64,000 bases of DNA from Phormidium sp. OSCR (GTDB taxonomy: Bacteria; Cyanobacteriota; Cyanobacteriia; Cyanobacteriales; Geitlerinemataceae), in NCBI GenBank assembly GCA_001314905.1, contig LJZT01000006.1, positions 1 through 64,000 on the forward strand, given 5' to 3'. Every line of letters begins with the position of its first letter. Position 1 is the first letter of the stretch. Positions 1-6,547 of the stretch are shown piece after piece. The translations under genes and the position numbers were made by a program. The notes beneath the pieces are model-generated. The model ran no database searches. It was not told where the DNA came from and saw only the letters and a list, made by a program, of their open reading frames with translations.

Positions 1-99
1 TCGTTCCTCCTGATACTGACGTAGCTTGCTATCAAAACTCTCCTGCAACACCGACGGCAGAGTCATCATCCAATCCAACACCCGAAAGAAGCGAATCAT
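1..99 (-). CDS. Rpn-like nuclease C-terminal part, cut by left edge
   Basis: An open frame starts at ATG 99 (a GTG lies two codons upstream) and runs off the left edge after 33 codons. It begins MIRFFRVLDWMMTLP, which resembles the C-terminal half of cyanobacterial Rpn-family (PD-(D/E)XK, recombination-promoting nuclease) proteins, where a similar 'RFIDWLMxLP' stretch occurs after the nuclease domain. If so, the upstream nuclease part is missing and this is a relic or a short separate gene. It starts 12 bases after the Uma2 stop codon, so it may be co-transcribed with it. The family call rests on one short motif. Confidence 0.45.
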   Translation of the reverse strand, partial: MIRFFRVLDWMMTLPSVLQESFDSKLRQYQEER

Positions 100-111
100 C
101 GTCACTCAAAA

Positions 112-795
112 CTATAAATCATCAGGGTTCACGCCCAATTGCCGTAATCGCTCCGCCATTTTCTCTGATTTTTCCCGTTCCGCTTGTCTGGATGTCTCGA
201 TTTCCCTTAAACTCCCGAGCCGTTCTCCAGTTTCAGGATGATAAAAGCGAAAACTGCCATCCTGCAAACGTCGTAACTCTAACCCCAACACCTCCGAAAA
301 CAGGATTAAGCTGGGTTCACTCTCTCGGGGAGGAATCGGAAAATAATTACCATCGACCAAACGCAATCCTTGAAGTGAAGGACTTAAATAATCCGAGGTG
401 GGGTCATACTGAAAATACTCTTGAACGCCCAAATAGGCATAAAGTCCTTTTTTAGTGCCTTGGTCTTCACTGCGGGTACTTTTTGAGGTGATTTCCAAAA
501 TGAAACTGGGCAGTGTATAATCCTCTTCCCAGACTTTATACGATAACCGTTGTTTATCCTCAACCCCAAACACCACAAACACATCAGGAGCAACGACAGC
601 TTTCGGATTACCCCGTTCATAGTAAACAAATAAGTTACCCGAAACATAGACATCTGAGCGGTGCTGAAAATGCAGTTTCAGGCTCTCGGTTCCATAAATC
701 AAATAATCCCGCGCCGCGTCACTTTCCGCCATGGGTAATCCATCACAGTCAGGATACTCAACCTCATTCAAAATCTTGTTCAGGGACGTAGGCAT
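112..795 (-). CDS. Uma2 family PD-(D/E)XK protein
   Basis: A 227-residue Uma2-family protein, a group of putative restriction-endonuclease-like proteins heavily expanded in cyanobacteria; no member's cellular role is firmly known. The nuclease-like core is visible: a PD pair at residues 70-71 (VVAPDVFVV), the strand ILEITSKST with Glu101 and Lys105, and the motif YLGVQEYFQYDP that packs against the core. The C-terminal 40 residues are charged and helical (coiled coil-like), ending in GVNPDDL, a tail common in this family. It is the first of four Uma2 genes on the same strand but shares little sequence with the others, so they are not recent tandem duplicates. Confidence 0.88.
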   Translation of the reverse strand: MPTSLNKILNEVEYPDCDGLPMAESDAARDYLIYGTESLKLHFQHRSDVYVSGNLFVYYERGNPKAVVAPDVFVVFGVEDKQRLSYKVWEEDYTLPSFILEITSKSTRSEDQGTKKGLYAYLGVQEYFQYDPTSDYLSPSLQGLRLVDGNYFPIPPRESEPSLILFSEVLGLELRRLQDGSFRFYHPETGERLGSLREIETSRQAEREKSEKMAERLRQLGVNPDDL

Positions 796-950
796 GGGGT
801 GTTATCCTAAAACGCCATATCAGAAACAGCCTAACACAAGACTCACTCAATCCGCCTGCCCAAGACAGCCTCAGCCGCCCTAACTCCCACCGTTGCTCCC
901 CGCCAGCGAGCCAACGCCTCAACCGCCTCCACCGAAACGTATCTCCCCGA

Positions 951-1547
951 TTAGCCAGACAACTCTCTAAGAAAATCATTGACCGCATCATACTGGTCGT
1001 GATAAACAATATACTTCCTCAACAGACCCAAATCTAAATCCGGCAACAGACCACTCCTCTCGACCTGACAATACTCCCCTTGCCAAGAATAGACGGCCAA
1101 CACACCATCCTCCCAAAACCAAACCTCTTGAATCCCAAGCCTGCCATAGATTTCTAGCGAATCAATTCCACCACTGGACATAACCACCTCGATCGCTAGA
1201 TCGGGAATCGCCTTTCTACTACCAAAACTATAGGACTCATCAGGTTCCTTTTGAACCCCAACTCCCTCATCTCCCAATGTCGCACTGCCTTGACTATAAA
1301 AGCGAATTCCTTGACATCTAAAATAGGCTTCTAATAACAAGCTAATCGTCCGTTTATAATACTCATGCTCATCCCCCAAAATTACAATTTGTAAAACCCC
1401 ATCCAAATAGACTAATCTGACCCCAGCAATGGGAGCAAACGACGACTCCAAACTCTTAAACTGTTGCCAGGTAATACCAGACAGAACTAAAAATTCTTCG
1501 CGACTTTCAACAAAGTCTTGCCCTTGTCCTCCTGGTTGAATCCTCAT
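951..1547 (-). CDS. Uma2 family PD-(D/E)XK protein
   Basis: A 198-residue Uma2-family protein of the 'EVVxxSGGIDxLEIY' subtype. Core residues are PD at 115-116 and Glu120 in AIPDLAIEVV, followed by SGGIDSLEIYGRLGIQEVWFW. The usual Lys two positions after the Glu is replaced by Val; this is characteristic of the subtype, where the sequence SGGID follows instead. The N-terminus (ITWQQFKSLE, LVYLDGVLQI) matches the family lead-in 'W..Y..L....' and 'R..YLDG.LEI'. The biochemical role is unknown. It lies between two other Uma2 genes with 155-166 bp gaps and therefore probably has its own promoter. Confidence 0.88.
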   Translation of the reverse strand: MRIQPGGQGQDFVESREEFLVLSGITWQQFKSLESSFAPIAGVRLVYLDGVLQIVILGDEHEYYKRTISLLLEAYFRCQGIRFYSQGSATLGDEGVGVQKEPDESYSFGSRKAIPDLAIEVVMSSGGIDSLEIYGRLGIQEVWFWEDGVLAVYSWQGEYCQVERSGLLPDLDLGLLRKYIVYHDQYDAVNDFLRELSG

Positions 1548-1662
1548 CCCAAAACCTCCCGTAGCGTATCGACCACTCTATCCTAAGCCGCCTCCATCAA
1601 CCCATAAAACAACGGCAAACTCATCGCCTCCCCCCACTCTATCCGGCCACTGGCTCAGATTA

Positions 1663-1696
1663 AGACACCGGGTGTCTCCAAAGACACCCGGTGTCT
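1663..1696. repeat. 34-bp perfect hairpin, GC-rich
   Basis: Two 15-base arms, AGACACCGGGTGTCT and its exact reverse complement, are separated by the 4-base loop CCAA. Each arm is itself nearly palindromic (AGACACC/GGGTGTCT). It sits between two minus-strand Uma2 genes, 17 bases past the stop of the downstream-coordinate gene. It could be a rho-independent-type terminator, although no T tract follows on either strand, or a dispersed palindromic repeat. Confidence 0.8.
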
Positions 1697-1713
1697 GGAG
1701 TGACGGCCTGACC

Positions 1714-2379
1714 TCACCCCAACGCCTCAACAAACCGATCATGTTCAGGCGAACCCATCCCCTCCTGCAACCGGGTCAACACCTGTCCCATCTCCCCCGC
1801 CAACAGTGCCTTCACCTCCAACACCAACCCCGGAAAAAAGGGACTACTCAAACATCCCGCCGCGTCCAGTTCCTGCTGGCGATACTCCCCCTCATCGAGA
1901 ACATACCAACGAAACTCATCTTCGAGGACTACCCACACCAGATATTCCCGAACCCCATTGCGACGGTACGCCTGGAGCTTATCATGGAGGTCGTAAGATG
2001 CCGTACTCGCCGCAATCTCGACAATCAACTCCGGCGCACCTTCAATATAATCATCCTCACTAAGCCGCGACTGTCCCCCCACCGACTCATCCAAACGCAA
2101 GAGAGCATCGGGTTGGGGTTCGTTGTCCAAGTCCAGACGAACCGTCGTGTTATCAAACACCATAACAGTCGGGGTAGCCGCTGCATAAACCATTAACCAG
2201 CCCATGATGAAGCCGTGAGGTTGGCCATGTTGTCTAGCTCTAACTGGCGATGCCATATAAACCACCCCTTCGACTAATTCGGCTTTCTTCACCTCTGGCA
2301 GCAACCCATAGCGTCGCTCGAATTCAGTCCGAGTGAGGCGATCGCCACTTTCCAAAATTGGCATGAGTTTCAACGTCAT
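1714..2379 (-). CDS. Uma2 family PD-(D/E)XK protein
   Basis: A 221-residue Uma2-family protein with the best-conserved domain of the four. The N-terminus has the family signature ELVEGVVYMASPVRARQH (residues 34-51). The PD pair is at 90-91 (QPDALLRLD), then PELIVEIAASTASYD with Glu121, Lys134 in DLHDKLQAYRRNGVREYLVW, and the terminal strand FRWYVLDEGEY. The alternative ATG at residue 6 would also work. Role unknown; the fold implies nuclease-like chemistry. The next Uma2 gene ends 30 bases upstream, so 2410-2979 and this gene may form one transcription unit. Confidence 0.9.
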   Translation of the reverse strand: MTLKLMPILESGDRLTRTEFERRYGLLPEVKKAELVEGVVYMASPVRARQHGQPHGFIMGWLMVYAAATPTVMVFDNTTVRLDLDNEPQPDALLRLDESVGGQSRLSEDDYIEGAPELIVEIAASTASYDLHDKLQAYRRNGVREYLVWVVLEDEFRWYVLDEGEYRQQELDAAGCLSSPFFPGLVLEVKALLAGEMGQVLTRLQEGMGSPEHDRFVEALG

Positions 2380-2409
2380 TGATTTTTCTCAACCTCTTGT
2401 GGGACTGTT

Positions 2410-2979
2410 TTATTGAAAACTCAACCAAGAAAATAGTTCTTGTGCCGATAGTTGTAAATCTTCCAGCGTCTCCAGGGTAGGCAAAATGTCGTCCCCAAAT
2501 TTAATCTCAGGAAACAGGTTAGGTTTAACGATCATGACTGACTCATCTGTCGGGTCAATCAACCAGCCAAGTTGAGTTCCATGATGAATACAAAAAAGGA
2601 TTTTCCGAATAACTTGATTAGCAGATTGATCAGGAGATAAAATCTCAATGACCCAATCGGGATGACTCTCAAAACGATTGGCTATTTTTCCCTGTTCAGT
2701 TTTGGGGATGCGCTCCCACGTAAAAACACTGATATCTGGCACAACAGAACGTCCTGCGAACGTACACCGTAACTCAGTAAACGCATGAGCCAACTTTTTG
2801 GCTAAAGCAGCCTCGTTAATCACCGTTCCTAAACGAATTTGTAACGTACTCTGTTCTCCCTGAGGCATTGGCTTCTGCTCTATTTGTCCTTCAACATATT
2901 CCCGTGCGGGTTGAGTTTCAGGAAGCGCCAAAAATTCCTCTAGGGTAATTTGGATTTCAGCTTGAGTAACACGAACCAT
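2410..2979 (-). CDS. Uma2 family PD-(D/E)XK protein
   Basis: A 189-residue Uma2-family protein. Family signatures are TLEEFLALPETQPAREYVEG (N-terminal lead-in), VVPDISVF with the PD pair at 81-82, WVIEILSPDQSANQVIRK with Glu112 and Lys126, and GWLIDPTDESV. The C-terminus ends with a short amphipathic helix (AQELFSWLSFQ). The gene heads the minus-strand Uma2 run, and the 230-bp upstream gap (2980-3210) is AT-rich near 3150 and probably holds its promoter. Role unknown. Confidence 0.9.
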   Translation of the reverse strand: MVRVTQAEIQITLEEFLALPETQPAREYVEGQIEQKPMPQGEQSTLQIRLGTVINEAALAKKLAHAFTELRCTFAGRSVVPDISVFTWERIPKTEQGKIANRFESHPDWVIEILSPDQSANQVIRKILFCIHHGTQLGWLIDPTDESVMIVKPNLFPEIKFGDDILPTLETLEDLQLSAQELFSWLSFQ

Positions 2980-3210
2980 ATCTGTTCTCCTAACCGTTTA
3001 TCGGCGATTGATGGTCTTTTCCAGGAATAGACATCACCGCTGCGATCAATGCTTAGTCCTGGGGATGCGATCGCCCTATTCTCAGCCTAAAATCGTATTG
3101 TGGCGAAGATTAAACAAATCCAAGCTGTAAAATCTTGAACAATACCTAACGAATAAAACGTTCCCATTTTAACGACTTAAACCCACCCTAAACAGTCTAT
3201 AATAACAAGT

Positions 3211-3708
3211 TTAACCCAAATCTTTAGAATCTGCCAAAGCCAAGAGAAAATCAACATACCCCTGCAAATCCGCGCCAATCAAAGGAACCACCTGGTCATA
3301 CACCGACCTGAGATAATCCAATCGCCGCCAATCATAATCAAACTCATAGTAATACCGCTTAAAATGGCGAAAGCGCCGCAGTTCATCGAGCAAGCGATAG
3401 GTTTCTCGCGACAAAACCGCTTTACGCACACCCGGAACCTCAACCCGCATTTTTTGCAATAACTCCTTGTGCCACTGCTGCGGGTCTAAATGATTCTCAA
3501 ACTGGCGAGCAATCCGAAACAAAATTGTTTCGACACAGGTGTAGGTATTACACAAAATCTCCGCCAACAAGACCGCATCCCGCACATCCCGTTGACTCGG
3601 GTCAGCAAACTGGCTCTCATAGGACTCATAAAGCCCTTGCAGCCGTTCGAGAACCGACTGACTCTCACGAATTTCCCCCACCAACAGCAACAGGTTATCT
3701 CTCACCAT
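3211..3708 (-). CDS. HepT-like (HEPN) protein of an MNT-HepT pair
   Basis: A 165-residue all-alpha protein that looks like the HepT-like family often paired with a minimal nucleotidyltransferase. The strongest cue is the helix LRRFRHFKRYYYEFDYDW, with an Arg/His cluster at the place of the HEPN RNase motif; the spacing is R-x3-H rather than the classical R-x4-6-H. I choose ATG 3708 (MVRDNLLLL); a longer reading from 3756 would extend far into the neighbour. The start lies 14 bases inside the end of the MNT gene, with AGGTG upstream in that gene, so the two are translationally coupled. By analogy with MNT/HepT systems this would be the RNase toxin, to be silenced by AMPylation by its partner; this is inference. 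Confidence 0.65.
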   Translation of the reverse strand: MVRDNLLLLVGEIRESQSVLERLQGLYESYESQFADPSQRDVRDAVLLAEILCNTYTCVETILFRIARQFENHLDPQQWHKELLQKMRVEVPGVRKAVLSRETYRLLDELRRFRHFKRYYYEFDYDWRRLDYLRSVYDQVVPLIGADLQGYVDFLLALADSKDLG

Positions 3709-4060
3709 ACAACACCTCACCCTTGGCCAAAATGATCTTCTGGAACGACGGGTCAATCTCCTCCCAGCGCAGCAAATCCAGCGAGAAGCGCGTCAACTCC
3801 TCCGCCTCTCCAAACAAGCGCATAAACTGGGGAAACGCTAACCCCGCCACCGCCAAATCAATATCCGAGGCCTCGGAAAAATGCTCTGGCTGCAATACCG
3901 ACCCCCACTGAATTATCATCCGAGGTTGATAGTGGTCAAGGGTCAACTGCACAATCCGCTGAGCATCGTCCTGCGCCTGTTGCCACAAACTCAACCGTTG
4001 CTTCTGACGAGCCTCTTGTCGAGCCTGCAAACGCCGTCGAGCTGCTGCATAATCAAACAT
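3695..4060 (-). CDS. MNT-type nucleotidyltransferase (antitoxin-like)
   Basis: A 121-residue minimal nucleotidyltransferase. The catalytic pattern is GSVLQPEHFSEASDIDLAV: a Gly-Ser pair followed after 11 residues by Asp-x-Asp, as in MNT antitoxins and kanamycin nucleotidyltransferase-like folds. A third acidic residue on a later strand is expected, and Asp91 or so in EIDPS is a candidate. I choose ATG 4060 (AGGT 9 bases upstream) over ATG 4093, because a TTGACA box at 4112-4107 would place the -10 on or after codon 4093. It overlaps the HepT-like gene by 14 bases, the typical MNT-HepT arrangement in which the MNT enzyme adds AMP to a Tyr of the HEPN toxin. Confidence 0.75.
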   Translation of the reverse strand: MFDYAAARRRLQARQEARQKQRLSLWQQAQDDAQRIVQLTLDHYQPRMIIQWGSVLQPEHFSEASDIDLAVAGLAFPQFMRLFGEAEELTRFSLDLLRWEEIDPSFQKIILAKGEVLYGER

Positions 4061-4083
4061 AGGTTTACCTGGGCTTTGTTTAT

Positions 4084-4112
4084 CGCTTAGCATAAAACTA
4101 TTACAATGTCAA
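4084..4112 (-). promoter_or_regulatory. possible promoter of the MNT-HepT pair
   Basis: On the minus strand a perfect TTGACA (4112-4107) lies upstream of the MNT gene, with a poor -10 candidate (TAAGCG at 4089-4084, 17-base spacing). Only the -35 box is convincing. Confidence 0.3.
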
Positions 4113-4169
4113 GTCTTATTCAGGCGATCGCCGTCCCATGGTGAACAGCCTGTCTCCTGCCCCTGAGCC

Positions 4170-5282
4170 TCATTCAGCAGCGATACGTTCTTCGGTGATG
4201 GGGTTAAAACAGAGGAGACTCTCGGGGGGAAAGCGGACCCACAGCACCTCCCCCGGCTGCGGTTGAATGTTGGCGGGGACAAAGAGATTGAGAGTCTCAT
4301 TGTGACTCGCAGCTCCCTCAGAGACGATCGCACCCCGCACCAGAGTTTCCCGTCCGAGAGGTTCCGTGAGACTAACTCGCACCCGCAGACTTCCCGGTTG
4401 CTCAGACGAGAGTTCGATCGCCTCGGGACGAATCCCCAGATTAACGGTAATCGGAGACGTTGAGTTGGGCATCTGTTCAAGCGATCGCCGCAGTTGAGGA
4501 GCCAGCGGCAGCGCATAACCACTCACATCGAGACTCGACCCGCTATAACTCGCGACTAACAGATTCATCGGTGGACTGCCCAAAAACGTAGCAATCACCT
4601 GATTATTAGGTTGGTTATACACCTGTAACGGCGTACCAATTTGTTGAATCTTGCCCTCATGTAACACCACCAGGCGATCGCTCAAGGTCATGGCTTCCGT
4701 CTGATCATGAGTCACATAAATCGTCGTAATCCCCAACTGTTGATGTAACCCCTTCAACTGCGATCGCATCTCATCCCGTAATTGCGCATCCAAATTACTC
4801 AGAGGTTCATCCAACAAAAACACCTGAGGTTGACGAGCAATGGCCCGGCCCAGGGCCACCCGTTGCTGCTGACCTCCCGAAAGCTGTTTCGGCTTACGCT
4901 GCAACAAATGCGCAATCTCCAAAATCTCCGCCACCTGCGTTACGCGATCGCAAATCGTCTTCTTGTCCGCTCCCCGCATCCGTAAGCCAAAAGACAAATT
5001 CTCGGCCACCGTCATATGGGGATAGAGAGCATAATTCTGAAACACCATAGCCACATCCCGATCGCGAGCTGGGATATCATTAGCCCGGCGATCGCCAATA
5101 TACAGATCCCCCGACGTCGCCTGTTCCAAGCCAGCGATAGTTCTGAGAATGGTGGATTTCCCACAACCGGAGGCCCCCACTAACACCCAAAACTCGCCAT
5201 CAGGAACCGTAAAACTAATATCTTCAATCGCATTTGTGGCATCAAAGCGTCGTGTAATCTGATTGAGTCGAACCGTTGCCAT
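4170..5282 (-). CDS. MalK/UgpC-type ABC transporter ATP-binding protein
   Basis: A 370-residue CUT1-type ATPase that would energise a sugar or polyol importer. Visible motifs are Walker A GASGCGKST, Q-loop VFQNYALYPHMTV, signature LSGGQQQRVALGRA, Walker B VFLLDEPLSNLD and the H-loop VTHDQTEAM. The C-terminal regulatory TOBE/MalK domain follows (GIRPEAIELS, LGRETLVRG). ATG 5282 (MATVRLNQITRRF) is the homologous start; the upstream 37 codons read through low-complexity Gly/Trp sequence. No permease or binding protein is adjacent, so this is an orphan ATPase probably serving transporters encoded elsewhere, as often seen in cyanobacteria. Confidence 0.93.
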   Translation of the reverse strand: MATVRLNQITRRFDATNAIEDISFTVPDGEFWVLVGASGCGKSTILRTIAGLEQATSGDLYIGDRRANDIPARDRDVAMVFQNYALYPHMTVAENLSFGLRMRGADKKTICDRVTQVAEILEIAHLLQRKPKQLSGGQQQRVALGRAIARQPQVFLLDEPLSNLDAQLRDEMRSQLKGLHQQLGITTIYVTHDQTEAMTLSDRLVVLHEGKIQQIGTPLQVYNQPNNQVIATFLGSPPMNLLVASYSGSSLDVSGYALPLAPQLRRSLEQMPNSTSPITVNLGIRPEAIELSSEQPGSLRVRVSLTEPLGRETLVRGAIVSEGAASHNETLNLFVPANIQPQPGEVLWVRFPPESLLCFNPITEERIAAE

Positions 5283-5471
5283 AGTAGTTGTGGGGGTATC
5301 GAGAAGCCGGACCAAACGTTGGGGGTCATCTGAGTTCCCCCAGAGTTCACTGTAACGCGATTTCCAGCCTCCCATCCCCCCCAATCCTCCCATCGTCCTA
5401 GCAGGGATTGAGCCAGAACTTGCGCTATCCTAGATTGGGCGTATAAGAACAATCCCTTAATAACCGAATCC

Positions 5472-6443
5472 ATGACTTCTACCGTTTCCGCCGCCGATCG
5501 CACCATTCGCATCGCCTCCCGTAAAAGCCAACTCGCCCTCGTGCAAACCCACTGGGTACGCGATCGCCTGCAAGAATCCCACCCCAGTCACCAATTTGAC
5601 GTTCACACCATGAGTACCCAAGGGGACAACATCCTCGACGTGGCTCTGGCGAAAATTGGCGACAAAGGCCTCTTCACCAAAGAACTCGAAGTGCGAATGC
5701 TCAGCGGCGATGCGGACTTTGCGGTGCATTCCCTCAAAGACTTACCCACCAATCTTCCCGACGGACTCATTCTCGGCTGCATCACCGAACGAGAAGATCC
5801 CGCCGATGCGTTGGTGGTGCATGAAAAACATCAAGACAAACAACTGGCCACCCTCCCCGAAGGCTCAGTCATTGGCACCTCCTCCCTGCGTCGTCTGGCT
5901 CAATTGCGCCATCATTACCCCCACCTCACCTTCAAAGACATTCGCGGCAACCTCAACACCCGCCTAGCTAAACTCGATGAAGGTCAATATGACGCCATTA
6001 TCCTCGCCGTAGCTGGCCTAGAACGCCTGGGAATGGGCGATCGCGTCCACCAAGTCATCCCCAGCGACGTTTCCCTCCACGCCGTCGGCCAAGGGGCCTT
6101 AGGCATCGAATGTCGCGACGGCGACCCGGAAATTCTCGAACTCCTGCAAGCGATCGCCCACACCCCCACCAGCCAACGCTGCTTAGCCGAACGGGCCTTC
6201 TTACGCAGTTTAGAAGGGGGCTGTCAAGTTCCCATCGGCGTGAATACCCGTATTGACGGCGACCAACTCAGCCTCACCGGAATGGTGGCCCGTCTCGACG
6301 GCCAAAAACTGATCAAAGACAGCATCCAGGGGCCAGCCAGCGACGCCGAACAACTCGGAGAACAACTCGCCAACATCCTGCGCAACCAAGGCGCAACAGA
6401 AATCCTAGAAGAAATCTTCCAAGAAATCCAGCGAGGATCTTAA
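5472..6443 (+). CDS. hemC: porphobilinogen deaminase
   Basis: Hydroxymethylbilane synthase, which polymerises four porphobilinogen molecules into the linear tetrapyrrole leading to haem, chlorophyll and bilins in the cytosol. At 323 residues it has the usual length. Motifs are [13 protein letters not shown] near the N-terminus, the catalytic Asp90 in [15 protein letters not shown] with substrate-binding arginines, [10 protein letters not shown], and the dipyrromethane-cofactor Cys251 in [10 protein letters not shown]. It starts 189 bases upstream-divergent from the ABC ATPase gene, so the shared gap should hold both promoters. Function fits the acsF and bvdR genes further along. Confidence 0.97.
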   Translation: MTSTVSAADRTIRIASRKSQLALVQTHWVRDRLQESHPSHQFDVHTMSTQGDNILDVALAKIGDKGLFTKELEVRMLSGDADFAVHSLKDLPTNLPDGLILGCITEREDPADALVVHEKHQDKQLATLPEGSVIGTSSLRRLAQLRHHYPHLTFKDIRGNLNTRLAKLDEGQYDAIILAVAGLERLGMGDRVHQVIPSDVSLHAVGQGALGIECRDGDPEILELLQAIAHTPTSQRCLAERAFLRSLEGGCQVPIGVNTRIDGDQLSLTGMVARLDGQKLIKDSIQGPASDAEQLGEQLANILRNQGATEILEEIFQEIQRGS

Positions 6444-6547
6444 GTTCCACTAGAGCCATCTAGGGAAGCCATCTAGGGGAGCAATTTGCCCAACCGCTCA
6501 GGAGCAGCGTTATCGTAGAGGAGATTGGCGGTTCCTGACAGTGGCCT

